Part shown: positions 15,391-24,362 of the stretch, in pieces
Position numbering within the stretch: position 1 is the stretch's first letter
How the letters are laid out: each line of letters starts with the position of its first letter
Assembly (NCBI GenBank): GCA_017577575.1
Contig: PKRG01000006.1
Location: forward strand, 60,063 to 124,062
Source of the DNA: Acidimicrobiia bacterium
GTDB lineage: Bacteria > Actinomycetota > Acidimicrobiia > Spongiisociales > ZC4RG35
DNA: 64,000 nucleotides
Direction: 5' to 3'
Translations under genes and position numbers: made by a program
Notes under the pieces: model-generated
Databases searched by the model: none
What the model saw: the letters and a program-made list of their open reading frames with translations, nothing else
What the model was told of the DNA's origin: nothing

Positions 15391-17856
15391 ATGCGGGTGC
15401 TGCGTTGGTTCGTCGTCGTCCTGCTCGTCGTCGCCCTGGCCGCTTTCGGCGCCGGCTTGTGGATGGTCCGGCGGTCGTTTCCGGTCACCGAAGGCACCGT
15501 CAGCCTCGCCGGGCTGGAGGCGGAGGTGACCGTCGTCCGGGACGAGTCGGGTGTCCCCCACATCACCGCCTCCACCGCCGAAGACCTGTTCTTCGCCCAG
15601 GGTTACGTCCATGCCCAGGACCGGTTCTGGCAGATGGACACGTGGCGCCACATCGGGGCGGGCCGCTTGTCGGAGATGTTCGGCGAGGGCCAGGTCGAGA
15701 CCGACGCCTTCTTGCGCACTCTCGGGTTCGAACGCCTCGCCGAGGAGGAGTACGCCTCCCTCCCCGACGACATCCGCTCCTATCTCGACGCCTACTCCGC
15801 CGGAGTCAACGCCTACCTCGAGGAGCGCCCGGGCGGAGCGGCCCTGTCGTTCGAATACGCCGTGCTCGGCCTGCAGAACGGCGACTACCGGCCGGCGCCA
15901 TGGAAGCCCGAGAACACGCTCACCTGGGCCCACGTGATGGCCTGGGACCTGCGGTCCAATCTCGAAGAGGAGCTGGACCGGGCTCTCCTGGCCGGCGCTC
16001 TCGGCCCCGAGATGGCCGAAGACCTGTATCCGGACGTGCCGGCGGAGCATCCGGTCATCGTCGAAGGCACCCCCGCTTCGGCAGCAGGGGACACCCCCGT
16101 TCTCCTGGCGGAGGCACTGCCGGCACTCGAACGGGCCGCCGCCAACGTGGACGTGGCCGCCCACGCCCTCGGAGCCGCCTTCGAGGGCATCGGCTCCAAC
16201 AGCTGGGCGGTCGACGGGAGCCGCACCGCCTCGGGCCTCCCGCTCCTCGCCAACGACCCCCACCTGGGGATCCAGCTTCCTTCGATCTGGTACGAGATCT
16301 CGCTCTGGTGCGAGCCGGTGTCGGAACGGTGCCCGTTCCGAGTCGGCGGTTTCAGCTTCGCCGGCGCCCCCGGGGTGGTGATCGGGCACAACGAGAGGAT
16401 CGCCTGGGGATTCACCAACGAGGGCCCCGACGGCATGGACCTGTTCATCGAGCGGACCCGCGACGGCTCCTACGAGTTCGAAGGCGAGTGGCTCCCGATC
16501 GAGACCCGGACCGAGGTGATCGAGGTGGCCGGCGCCGACCCCGTCGAGATCGAGATCCGCTCCACCGGCCACGGCCCGATCATCTCCGACACCTACGAGC
16601 TCGCCGCGCGGCTGCCCGACGCCCAGCGGGAGGGCTACGAGGTTGCCCTGGCGTGGAAGGCGCTGGAGCCGTCGACGGTGATCGAGGCCCTGTTGCGCAT
16701 CAACTCGGCCGGTGACTGGGACGAGTTCCGTCGGGCGGCGCAGCTGTTCGACATTGCCCCCCAGAACCTCCTGTACGCCGACGTCGACGGCCACATCGGC
16801 TACCAGGCGACCGGCGACATCCCGGTCCGGCGCTCCGGGGACGGCCGCTATCCCGTCCCGGGGTGGACCGGTGAGTTCGAGTGGGAGGGCAGCATCCCGG
16901 CCGAGGAGCTCCCGTCGGTGCTCGACCCGCCGTCGGGGATGATCGTCACCGCCAACCAGCCGGTGACAGGCGCCGACTACGAGTGGTACCTGGGCGCCGA
17001 TTTCGACCACGGATACCGGGCCGCCCGCATCACCGAGCTGCTCTCGTCGGCCGAAGACCTCGCCGTCGCGGACATGGTCGCCATCCAGATGGACTCCTAC
17101 GACGCCTCGGCGGCGATGGTGGTCCCGCTCGTCCTGGGTATCGAGGTCGACGACCCCGCCATCCGGGCGGTCCAGGAGGTGTTGCGGCCGTGGGCAGACA
17201 GCAGCGACCCGTATCAGATGGACGCCATCAGCCCCGGTGCCGCCGCCTACGCCGCGGTGTGGAGGCACCTCCTGGCGCTCACCTTCGACGAGCTGCCCGA
17301 GGACCACCCGGCGGACGGCGGAAGCCGGTTCTTCACCTTGATGCAGGGCCTGCTCGACGACCCGGAGAACCCCTGGTGGGACCGCCAGTCGACCCGAGAG
17401 ACCGAGACCGCCTCCCAGATCCTGGAGGCGGCCGTCCGGGCGGCGCACGAGGAGCTGACCGAGACCCTCGGCGACGACCCTCGGGACTGGGAATGGGGGA
17501 AGCTGCACATCGCCCCGTTCGAGAACCAGACGCTCGGGCAGTCGGGCATCGCCCCCATCGAGGCCCTCTTCAACCGGACCGTCACCGGGGTCGGCGGCGG
17601 CACCTCCATCGTCAACGCCACCAGCTGGGCGGCGAGTGAGGGCTACGAGGTCACGGACCTGCCGTCCATGCGGATGGTCGTCGACCTGGCCGACTTCTCC
17701 CGGTCGGTGGCGATCCACAGCACGGGACAGTCGGGCCACGTCTTCCACCGCCACTACTTCGACATGGCCGAAGAGTGGGCGAGCGGCAAGACCCGGTCGT
17801 TCCCCTTCGAGCCTCCTAGCTCCGGGAGCGTCCTGCGTCTGGTCCCGGCGAGCTGA
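15391..17856 (+). CDS. Penicillin acylase family (peptidase S45) amidohydrolase
   Basis: 821-aa Ntn-hydrolase. A membrane-spanning signal or anchor segment (residues 5-25) is followed by an A-chain with VVRDESGVPHITASTAEDLFFAQGYVHAQDRFWQMD. The spacer then leads to the autoprocessing site GIGSNSWAVDG, whose Ser269 would become the N-terminal nucleophile of the B-chain. Next come LANDPHLGIQLPSIWYE and FAGAPGVVIGHNERIAWGFTN, both standard for the family. Substrates in the family range from penicillins and N-acyl-homoserine lactones to other acylated amines; the specificity cannot be read here. The gene is monocistronic and its 3' end overlaps the convergent hydrolase gene by 41 bp. Confidence 0.9.
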   Translation: MRVLRWFVVVLLVVALAAFGAGLWMVRRSFPVTEGTVSLAGLEAEVTVVRDESGVPHITASTAEDLFFAQGYVHAQDRFWQMDTWRHIGAGRLSEMFGEGQVETDAFLRTLGFERLAEEEYASLPDDIRSYLDAYSAGVNAYLEERPGGAALSFEYAVLGLQNGDYRPAPWKPENTLTWAHVMAWDLRSNLEEELDRALLAGALGPEMAEDLYPDVPAEHPVIVEGTPASAAGDTPVLLAEALPALERAAANVDVAAHALGAAFEGIGSNSWAVDGSRTASGLPLLANDPHLGIQLPSIWYEISLWCEPVSERCPFRVGGFSFAGAPGVVIGHNERIAWGFTNEGPDGMDLFIERTRDGSYEFEGEWLPIETRTEVIEVAGADPVEIEIRSTGHGPIISDTYELAARLPDAQREGYEVALAWKALEPSTVIEALLRINSAGDWDEFRRAAQLFDIAPQNLLYADVDGHIGYQATGDIPVRRSGDGRYPVPGWTGEFEWEGSIPAEELPSVLDPPSGMIVTANQPVTGADYEWYLGADFDHGYRAARITELLSSAEDLAVADMVAIQMDSYDASAAMVVPLVLGIEVDDPAIRAVQEVLRPWADSSDPYQMDAISPGAAAYAAVWRHLLALTFDELPEDHPADGGSRFFTLMQGLLDDPENPWWDRQSTRETETASQILEAAVRAAHEELTETLGDDPRDWEWGKLHIAPFENQTLGQSGIAPIEALFNRTVTGVGGGTSIVNATSWAASEGYEVTDLPSMRMVVDLADFSRSVAIHSTGQSGHVFHRHYFDMAEEWASGKTRSFPFEPPSSGSVLRLVPAS

Positions 17857-18778
17857 CGGGCTGGCCGACCGGCTCCTGTTTGGCCGCCCGGGCGATCACC
17901 TCGGCGATCAGCTCGGGATGGGTCCACGGCACCTCGTGGCGGGCGCCGGGCACCTCCACCACCTCGTCGGCGGCGATCTCGTCGGCGAGCCGGTACTGCC
18001 ACGGGGCCGGCACCAACTGGTCGCGGGTGGGGATGACGACGACGCTCGGCACTCCCAGCCTGCCGATCCAGTCGCGGGCATCGAAGCGGAGCATGGCGAA
18101 GGCGGCCTGGGCTCCTGCCTCGGGATCGCGCCGATGGGTCTCGTCCCACAGCCACCGGGCGTGCTCGCGCTCCACCGCCCCGGTGAGGAGGAGATACAGG
18201 GACCTCACTTCCGGGGTGCCGGTGCCGGTGATCCGCTCCCAGGCGCGGGCGATCATCAGCCCCGCCACCCGCAGGAACCGAAGCAGCGGAGGATGGTGGG
18301 AGAAGGTGGCGATCAGCACCAGCGACCGGACCCGACCGGGATGGCGGTAGGCGAAGGCCTGGGCGATGGTCCCACCCATCGAGTAGCCCACCACCGTCGC
18401 CGTGGCGATGCCCAGCGTGTCCAGGATGGCGGCGACCTCGTCGGCGACGTCCTCCACCTCGAAGCGGGTGCGGCTCTGCGGCGACAGGCCGTGGCTGCGG
18501 TTGTCGACGAGGATCACCCGATGGTCGGCGGCCAGGATGCGTCCCACCCGGTACCACTCGGCGATCGAGGACCCGGCGAGCCCGTGGATGAGGACCACCG
18601 GCGGGGCGTCCTTGGGCCCGGCCTCTCGGACCAGGAACTCGTTGTCGCCGACGAAGACCGTCCTCCCGCTCACCCTCCACGGATGAACCTGGCCGGGCCG
18701 GAAGCGGGGCGACGGGGCGGGACCGAACAGCCGCTGCAGGACGACGGCGATCCCGACCCAGCGGAGGAGCCTCTTCAT
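17816..18778 (-). CDS. Alpha/beta-hydrolase
   Basis: 320-aa hydrolase with the canonical fold: oxyanion region VVLIHGLAGSSIAEW, nucleophile elbow VVGYSMGGTIAQ (Ser in GYSMG), a likely acid in IPTRDQLVPAPW, and a His near PGARHEVPWTHPE. The N-terminal residues 1-20 are a weak hydrophobic anchor. The ATG overlaps the stop of the [2Fe-2S] protein gene in ATGA. The substrate is unknown; lipolytic or haloperoxidase-like enzymes look similar. Its end overlaps the acylase gene from the opposite strand. Confidence 0.85.
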   Translation of the reverse strand: MKRLLRWVGIAVVLQRLFGPAPSPRFRPGQVHPWRVSGRTVFVGDNEFLVREAGPKDAPPVVLIHGLAGSSIAEWYRVGRILAADHRVILVDNRSHGLSPQSRTRFEVEDVADEVAAILDTLGIATATVVGYSMGGTIAQAFAYRHPGRVRSLVLIATFSHHPPLLRFLRVAGLMIARAWERITGTGTPEVRSLYLLLTGAVEREHARWLWDETHRRDPEAGAQAAFAMLRFDARDWIGRLGVPSVVVIPTRDQLVPAPWQYRLADEIAADEVVEVPGARHEVPWTHPELIAEVIARAAKQEPVGQPVSSPGPDAGRSRS

Positions 18779-19212
18779 CGGGGCTCCAGCGGACCGACAG
18801 CGAACACGTGCTCGGATACCGGGGTGCCGCCGATGAGATGCTCTTCGATGATGCGGTCCATCACCTCGGTCGTGACCCCGTGGTACCACGTGCCCTCCGG
18901 GTAGACCACACAGATGGGCCCCGACTGGCAGATCCGCAGGCAGTCCACCTTGCTGCGGAGCACCCGTCCGGTGCCGACCGGCTCCGGCCGGGCTTCGGCG
19001 GGGTCACGGTCCCTCCAGCGGGGCGGGGCGGACGCCAGTCCCAGTTCCTTGAGGCGGGCCTTGAGGTGGGCCCACACCGCGTTGGTGACCTCGACGGGGG
19101 CGCACTTGGGTGTCGACTGGCCGGCGCACAAGAAGATGTGCCGCTCCACGGCCGGGATGGAGAGGGCGTTGGCGATGTTGTGCAGTCGTTCCGCGGCGTC
19201 CACGTCGCTCAC
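18775..19212 (-). CDS. Thioredoxin-like [2Fe-2S] ferredoxin-domain protein
   Basis: 145-aa protein of the thioredoxin-like (2Fe-2S) ferredoxin type. The cluster cysteines appear as FLCAGQSTPKC near residues 22-32 and CLRICQSGPICVVYPEG near 93-109. The family C-terminal pattern WYHGVTTEVMDRIIEEHLIGG follows. GTG at 19212 is the first good start. It sits between selD (26 nt upstream) and the hydrolase (ATGA overlap). The electron-transfer partner is not evident. Confidence 0.85.
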   Translation of the reverse strand: MSDVDAAERLHNIANALSIPAVERHIFLCAGQSTPKCAPVEVTNAVWAHLKARLKELGLASAPPRWRDRDPAEARPEPVGTGRVLRSKVDCLRICQSGPICVVYPEGTWYHGVTTEVMDRIIEEHLIGGTPVSEHVFAVGPLEPR

Positions 19213-19238
19213 GCTAGCGACGCCCGGGACCGACCTCC

Positions 19239-20258
19239 TCAGGCCAGCTCGACGACGCCGGGGCGGTCGGTCACCACGCCGACGCGTGCCGCCCCCGGCA
19301 CGAGCATCGAGTACCGGTCGACGGCGTCTCGGGGCAGCGCCACCAGGAGCCCGCCCGATGTCTGGGCGTCCGCCAGGAAGGGCAGGGCGTCCAACGCACC
19401 TTCGACCCGGTGCTCCACGGCCGCGAGGTTGCGGCGGCTGCCTCCCGGGTAGAAGCCGCTCTCGTACAGGTCGGCGGCTCCGTCGAGCAACGGCACCGAG
19501 GCGACGTCGATCCTCGCCCCCACCTTGGAGGCATCCAGCATCTCCAGGAGGTGGCCGAGGAACCCGAACCCGGTCACGTCCGTGGCGGCGTGCGCCAAGC
19601 CCAGGGCTTCGCCGGCGACGTCGTTGAGGGTTGTCATCGACCGCACCGCACCGGCGAGGATCTCGGGCGGGCAGTCCCCGGCCTTGTGGGCGGTGGCGAT
19701 GATCCCGGTGCCGAGCGGCTTGGTGAGGACCAGCACGTCCCCCACCTCGGCGCCGGCGTTGGTGACGGCCTTCTTCGTCTCGACCAGGCCGGTGACGGCG
19801 AAGCCGTAGATCGGCTCGGCGACGTCGATCGTGTGCCCTCCCACCACGACACATCCGGCGGCAGCCATCACGTCTGCTCCCCCCTCCACCACACGGCTCG
19901 CCACTTCCAGCGGAAGGTCGTTGCGGGGCCAGCCGAGGATCTGGAGGGCCGTGAGCGGCCGGCCGCCCATGGCGTACACGTCGGAGAGGGCGTTGGTGGC
20001 GGCGATCCGCCCCCAGTCGTAGGGGTCGTCGATGATCGGCGTGAAGTAGTCGACGGTCTGGACGATGGCCCGTTCGGAGTCGCCGGGGAGGGCGAACACC
20101 CCGGCGTCGTCGGAGGTGCCCAGTCCGACCACCAGGTCGGGATGGGAGGACGCCGGATGACTCTTCAGGGAAGTGAGCACTCGCGACAGCTCCACCGACC
20201 CGAGCTTGCAGGCGCACCCGGCGCCGTGACTGAACGAGGTGAGACGCACCGGCTCCAC
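19239..20258 (-). CDS. selD: Selenophosphate synthase (selenide, water dikinase)
   Basis: 339-aa enzyme that makes selenophosphate from selenide and ATP, the selenium donor for selenocysteine, selenouridine or selenium-dependent hydroxylases. The N-terminus VRLTSFSHGAGCACKLG matches the E. coli active-site segment with catalytic Cys and Lys; Cys is used, not selenocysteine. Further motifs are TSDDAGVF, TVDYFTPIIDDPYDWGRIAA, GGHTIDVAEPIYGFAVTG and HAATDVTGFGFLGHL. The start is taken as GTG 20258, just before the conserved N-terminus. selA, selB and a selenoprotein are not in this window, so the user of selenium is unknown. Confidence 0.95.
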   Translation of the reverse strand: MEPVRLTSFSHGAGCACKLGSVELSRVLTSLKSHPASSHPDLVVGLGTSDDAGVFALPGDSERAIVQTVDYFTPIIDDPYDWGRIAATNALSDVYAMGGRPLTALQILGWPRNDLPLEVASRVVEGGADVMAAAGCVVVGGHTIDVAEPIYGFAVTGLVETKKAVTNAGAEVGDVLVLTKPLGTGIIATAHKAGDCPPEILAGAVRSMTTLNDVAGEALGLAHAATDVTGFGFLGHLLEMLDASKVGARIDVASVPLLDGAADLYESGFYPGGSRRNLAAVEHRVEGALDALPFLADAQTSGGLLVALPRDAVDRYSMLVPGAARVGVVTDRPGVVELA

Positions 20259-20315
20259 GGAGCCAACGTTATCGTCCAGATCCCTGCTGAGTAGCAGTAG
20301 CGACCTTCCGAGTCC

Positions 20316-20321
20316 TATCGT
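20316..20321 (+). promoter_or_regulatory. -10-like hexamer of greA
   Basis: TATCGT ends 10 nt before the greA ATG. No Shine-Dalgarno lies between, and no good -35 was found. It fits the near-leaderless pattern of this window. Confidence 0.4.
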
Positions 20322-20331
20322 CTCGCACTCC

Positions 20332-20808
20332 ATGACCGACGAGACCACCTGGCTGACACCCGAGGCGTACGAGAAGCTCACCAAGGAGCTGGAGTACCTC
20401 AAGACGGAAGGGCGGGCCGAGATCGAGGCCCGGATCGCGGAGGCGCGTTCCCATGGCGACCTCCGGGAGAACGCCGACTACGACGCCGCCAAGAACGACC
20501 AGGGCATGCTCGAGGCGCGGATCCGCCAGCTCGAGGACCTGCTCCGGCGGGCCGAAGTCAGGGAGGCGACCCACGACGGCACCGTCCAGATCGGCAGCGT
20601 CGTGACGGTGGTCGACGACGACGGGGACGAGGTGCGCTACTTCGTCGCCACCCCCGAGAACAAGGTGCCTGGCCTGGCCCTGGCATCGCCCGACGGCCCG
20701 CTGGGGAGCGCCCTGCTGGGCGCCAAGGTCGGCGACCGCGTCACCTACGAGGCGCCGGGAGGCACATTCTCCGTCGAGGTCAAGGCCATCGAGCCCTACC
20801 GGGAGTAG
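20332..20808 (+). CDS. greA: Transcription elongation factor GreA
   Basis: 158-aa factor that enters the RNA polymerase secondary channel and stimulates cleavage of backtracked transcripts. The N-terminal coiled coil (residues about 8-80) carries the tip motif SHGDLRENADYDAAKNDQG with the acidic catalytic pair in the loop. The C-terminal FKBP-like domain has SVVTVVDDDGDEVRYFV and YEAPGGTFSVEVKAIEPY. Length is standard. Divergent from selD across 73 bp. Confidence 0.95.
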   Translation: MTDETTWLTPEAYEKLTKELEYLKTEGRAEIEARIAEARSHGDLRENADYDAAKNDQGMLEARIRQLEDLLRRAEVREATHDGTVQIGSVVTVVDDDGDEVRYFVATPENKVPGLALASPDGPLGSALLGAKVGDRVTYEAPGGTFSVEVKAIEPYRE

Positions 20809-20873
20809 CTAGCCGGCTCCACCCCGCCGGTGGCGAGGCGCGGCCTGCCGCCGCCCGTATGCTGGTCCTCGCC

Positions 20874-22280
20874 ATGAAGCTCCGGCTCCGTAGCCCGCGC
20901 CAGCTCGCCCGGAACCTGCTCCGGGCGGCTCGTCGCGACCGAGACGAGGTCGAGGAGTACCTCGACGCTCGCCCTGCGGAGTGGGAGGCTCTCGTCGCCA
21001 CCGTTCCCGGCGACGCCGCCGACGTTCTCGAGGAGCTCTCCGAGGAAGCGGCCATCGAGCTCCTCTCCGACCTCGAGCCCGACGACGCCGCCGGGGTGCT
21101 GGAGGAGATCTCTCCGGAGCTGGCTGCCGAGATAATCGAGGAGCTGCCGGTCGAGACCGCGGCCGCCGCCCTCGACGCCATGGACCCCGAGGATGCCGCC
21201 GACCTGATCGGCGAGCTGCCCGAGGACGCCGCCGAGGTGGTGCTGGAGGCGATGTCCCCCACCGAGGCGGAGGCGGTGCGGAGGCTCCTCATCTACCCGC
21301 CCGACTCGGCCGGCGGCCTCATGACCACAGAGGTGGCCGCCCTGCCCCTCGGCCTCACCGTGGGTGAGGCGATCGAGCGCATCCGCGTGCTGAGCGACGA
21401 GCTCGACCACCTCTCCTACGTCTACGTCGTCGACGACGAGGACCGGCTCAAAGGGGTGATCTCGTTCCGCGATCTGGTGTTCGAGCGCCCGGGATCGGGG
21501 CTCGACGAGGCGATGGTCAAGGACCCCGTGTCGGTGACTGCTTTCACCGACCGGCGCCAGGTCGCCGAGCTCGCCCAGCGGTACCACCTGCTGGCGGTGC
21601 CCGTGACCGACGACAACGGCCGTCTGCTCGGCATCGTCACTTCCGACGCCGTGATCGAGGCCGTCCAGGAAGAGGCGTCGGAGGACTTCGCCACGTCGGT
21701 GGGCGCCAGCGCCGAGGAGACCGTCTACTCGGACGTGCTGCGGGCGGCTCGCAGCCGGTTCCCGTGGCTGCTCATCAACCTGACGTTGGGTTTGGCGGTG
21801 GCGCTGGTGATAGAGCAACAGACCGGCATCATCTCCGAGATCCCGGTGCTCGCCGCCCTCATGCCCATCGCCGCCATGCTCGGCGGCAACGGCGGCACCC
21901 AGAGCCTGGCGGTGGTCATCCGCTCGCTGTCGTCGGACGACGTGCCCGGGTCGCGGATCCTCGGCGTCCTGGGACGTCAGCTGCGGATCGGCCTCCTCGT
22001 CGGGCTGGCCGTGTCGGCCGCCACCGCCCTGCTGACGCTCGCGCTCCTCGGCACCGGCATCATGGAGGCGGGGACAGCCGAGCATCTCCGGGTCGCCGCC
22101 GTCGTCGGCCTGGCCGTGTTCGCCAACCTCTCGATCGCCACCACGCTGGGGGCGGCCATTCCGCTGATCCTGCGGCGGTTCGGCCTCGATCCGGCGCTGG
22201 CGTCGTCGATCTTCCTGACGTTCGCCACCGACGTGGTCGGCTTCGGCGGGTTCCTCCTGGTGGCGACGCTGCTGTTGTGA
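20874..22280 (+). CDS. mgtE: Magnesium transporter MgtE
   Basis: Roughly 468-aa Mg2+ channel/transporter. An N-terminal superhelical domain of repeated helices (LEELSEEAAIELLSDLEPDDAAGVLEE and similar, residues about 35-130) precedes two CBS domains (PPDSAGGLMTTEVAALP, then LDHLSYVYVVDDEDRLKG). The C-terminus has five membrane helices with the pore segment LAALMPIAAMLGGNGGTQS. The acidic N-terminal and CBS domains gate the pore by sensing cytosolic Mg2+. The ATG at 20874 is preferred because TATGCT ends 10 nt before it; ATG 20859 is an alternative. With only 50 bp after greA there is no room for an Mg-sensing riboswitch. The stop codon abuts the stop of the convergent lipoprotein gene. Confidence 0.92.
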   Translation: MKLRLRSPRQLARNLLRAARRDRDEVEEYLDARPAEWEALVATVPGDAADVLEELSEEAAIELLSDLEPDDAAGVLEEISPELAAEIIEELPVETAAAALDAMDPEDAADLIGELPEDAAEVVLEAMSPTEAEAVRRLLIYPPDSAGGLMTTEVAALPLGLTVGEAIERIRVLSDELDHLSYVYVVDDEDRLKGVISFRDLVFERPGSGLDEAMVKDPVSVTAFTDRRQVAELAQRYHLLAVPVTDDNGRLLGIVTSDAVIEAVQEEASEDFATSVGASAEETVYSDVLRAARSRFPWLLINLTLGLAVALVIEQQTGIISEIPVLAALMPIAAMLGGNGGTQSLAVVIRSLSSDDVPGSRILGVLGRQLRIGLLVGLAVSAATALLTLALLGTGIMEAGTAEHLRVAAVVGLAVFANLSIATTLGAAIPLILRRFGLDPALASSIFLTFATDVVGFGGFLLVATLLL

Positions 22281-22802
22281 TCAGGAGCCGATGACGAACG
22301 CGGGGTACTCCGACAGCGGGCCCCGGAACTCCACCTGCCGCCCCTCGACGAGGCTGACGAGGTGGTGCTGTTCGATCAGCTGGTTCTCCTCGTCGGTGCG
22401 CTCCTCCTGCGGCTTCAGAGCCGCTTCGAGGGCAGCCCGGTCGTCGAAGATCTCCACGCCATGGACGGCCGTCTCATCTTCGAGCAGGTCGCCGAGGAAG
22501 TTCTCGATGCTCACGTCGGTGTACTCACCGGGGTCGACGAGGATGTAGAGCGTCTCCCCCTCGTCTCCCGAGGTCCGGGTGATGATCTCCCAGCTCTCGA
22601 TCTGGGGCGAGGTGGTGGTCGTGACGTCCTGGGAATCCGTGGCGTCGGGGGACGTGCCCCCAGGCCCGCCGGCGGAGGTGGTGGTGGTCGTCAGCGAAGC
22701 GGCGTCGAGAGTGGTGGTGGTGATCTGGGCTTCTTCGCCGCTGCATGCCGCGACGAGGAGGCCCAGGACAACTGCGACGGCGAGGCGGCTGAGGTGTTTC
22801 AT
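22281..22802 (-). CDS. Predicted lipoprotein with Thr-rich linker
   Basis: 173-aa secreted lipoprotein: signal peptide MKHLSRLAVAVVLGLLVAAC with lipobox VAAC, then a Thr/Ser/Gly-rich linker (residues about 27-70, runs of four or five Thr). A folded C-terminal domain with ETLYILVDPGEYTDVSIENF and a helical acidic region follows. No family is recognised. GGGAGGAGA lies just upstream of the ATG, a strong ribosome-binding site of the kind missing at many other unit starts here. Divergent from the M23 peptidase gene, which has a similar Thr-rich linker. Confidence 0.8.
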   Translation of the reverse strand: MKHLSRLAVAVVLGLLVAACSGEEAQITTTTLDAASLTTTTTSAGGPGGTSPDATDSQDVTTTTSPQIESWEIITRTSGDEGETLYILVDPGEYTDVSIENFLGDLLEDETAVHGVEIFDDRAALEAALKPQEERTDEENQLIEQHHLVSLVEGRQVEFRGPLSEYPAFVIGS

Positions 22803-22898
22803 GCGTCTCCTCCCTGTGACTCGTCAACGACGAAGCGGCTTGCCGAGTTCCCCCCTGGCACATTTACAGGGCACATCGGGTAGCCTGACCGGCGGTCT

Positions 22899-24362
22899 AT
22901 GGGGAGCAGGGTAAACACACTCGCCGTCGTATCGGTGCTGCTGTTGGCAGCCATCGGTGTCTGGATCGTGGCACCGACAGAAGGCGCCGCCTCGGTGATG
23001 TGCCCGCCCACGAAGATCGACGACCTGTTCCCGGAGGAAACGACGACCACCGCGGCGCCCGAGACCACCACCACGACCGTGCCCGAGACGACCACCACCA
23101 CGGCGCCGCCGACGACCACCACGGCGCCCGAGACCACCACCACGACGGCGCCCGAGACGACCACCACGACCGAAGCCCCACCGACGACTGCGACCGACGA
23201 AGAAGTGACGTCTTCTTCCACGACGGTCGGCGACACGACCACCACGGCGCCCGAGACCACCACCACGACGGTGCCCGAGACGACCACCACCACGGCACCG
23301 CCGACGACCACCACGCGGCCGGAGACCACGACGACGACCCAGCCCACCACCACCACGACGACGACCGAGCCGCCGTGTGACACGCCGTTCGTCTACCCAC
23401 TGGTCTTCCCGATCCTCGGCGCCGGCGACATCGGCTCGCCGTTCGGTGCGCCCCGGGACGGGGGAAGGCGCCTCCACATGGGCAACGACCTCTTCGCCCC
23501 GCACTTGCAGCCGGTGGTGGCGGCCGCCGACGGTGTCGTCTCCCGGATCGCCGGCGACACCGGCATATCCGGGTACCGGGTCCACATCCGCCACGACGAC
23601 GGATGGTCGACCCTCTACATCCACCTCAACAACGACACCGCCGGGACCGACGACGGCAACGGGATCGGTATCAGGCCCGACCTGGAGGAAGGTGACCGGG
23701 TCGCCGCCGGCGAGGTGATCGGATGGGTGGGCGACTCCGGCAACGCCGAGACCACCCCCCACCACCTGCACTTCGAGCTGCGGGACCCTTCAGGGGACTC
23801 GGTGGACCCCGAGCCCAGCCTCCGGGCGGCGAAGCGCCTGGGCGACCCGTTCACCGGGCCGTTCTCGGACCTGCCGGTCGAAGGCGAGGAGGTGCCGGCG
23901 CTGGTGAAGCTGCTGTCTCGGGGCGTGGCGGTTTGGTGCGACGACCCGACCCTCGCCTGCCCGCACGACCCCCTCCGCTCCGACCGGCTCGACCGGTGGA
24001 TGGCGGCGTTCGGCTCGACCCAGGACGTCGACTGCGACGGGGAGTGCCCGGGAGTGACCGAAGCCGACATCGCCCGCCGCGTCGCCTGGCAGCGCCTCCA
24101 CGACGGCTACCAGACGCGTGCCGACGGGCTGGACTCCGAGGCTCCCGACGCCGGAGGGGAGGCGACCACCCCGGAGCCGCCGGCTTCCCCCGACGATCTC
24201 ACCGTCGAGGAGGCGCATCGCGTGCTGGGCGGCGTGCGCCGATGCCTGGCCATGCCGAACGAAGACCGGTACCTGACCTCGGCGGAGGCCGCCGAGACCT
24301 TCATGCTCTACCTGGGCTGGACCGGCAACGACTACTGCCCGACCAGCTCCGTGAATCGCTGA
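22899..24362 (+). CDS. Secreted M23-family metallopeptidase (LytM-like) with Thr/Pro-rich repeats
   Basis: 487-aa exported protein. After a signal peptide (residues about 1-27), a stalk of about 115 residues consists of ETTTTTAPETTTTT-type repeats (residues about 47-158). The M23 domain (about 165-310) has the zinc motif HMGND (His192, Asp196) and HHLHFEL (His289, His291), so it is probably an active endopeptidase on peptidoglycan cross-links. The C-terminal region (about 320-487) contains paired cysteines and no recognised domain. TAGCCT lies 12 nt before the ATG. Its end overlaps the convergent pabC-like gene by 31 bp. Confidence 0.88.
   Translation: MGSRVNTLAVVSVLLLAAIGVWIVAPTEGAASVMCPPTKIDDLFPEETTTTAAPETTTTTVPETTTTTAPPTTTTAPETTTTTAPETTTTTEAPPTTATDEEVTSSSTTVGDTTTTAPETTTTTVPETTTTTAPPTTTTRPETTTTTQPTTTTTTTEPPCDTPFVYPLVFPILGAGDIGSPFGAPRDGGRRLHMGNDLFAPHLQPVVAAADGVVSRIAGDTGISGYRVHIRHDDGWSTLYIHLNNDTAGTDDGNGIGIRPDLEEGDRVAAGEVIGWVGDSGNAETTPHHLHFELRDPSGDSVDPEPSLRAAKRLGDPFTGPFSDLPVEGEEVPALVKLLSRGVAVWCDDPTLACPHDPLRSDRLDRWMAAFGSTQDVDCDGECPGVTEADIARRVAWQRLHDGYQTRADGLDSEAPDAGGEATTPEPPASPDDLTVEEAHRVLGGVRRCLAMPNEDRYLTSAEAAETFMLYLGWTGNDYCPTSSVNR
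23038..23370 (+). repeat. Degenerate tandem repeat coding for Thr/Pro stalk
   Basis: Within the M23 peptidase gene, units close to gagaccaccaccacgac alternate with gcgcc or gtgcc and gccgacgacc. They encode (P)ETTTTT and PPTTTT blocks. The array is imperfect, suggesting expansion and contraction by slippage, and such stalks are commonly O-glycosylated in secreted actinobacterial proteins. Confidence 0.8.

Noticed and set aside
20809..20873. A possible Mg2+ riboswitch before mgtE
   Set aside because: Only about 65 bp separate greA and mgtE, too little for known Mg-sensing riboswitches, and a -10-like element lies directly before the start.
22899..23390. Thr-repeat region as a CRISPR-like array
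   Set aside because: The repeats are short, irregular and in frame within a coding sequence, with no unique spacers.
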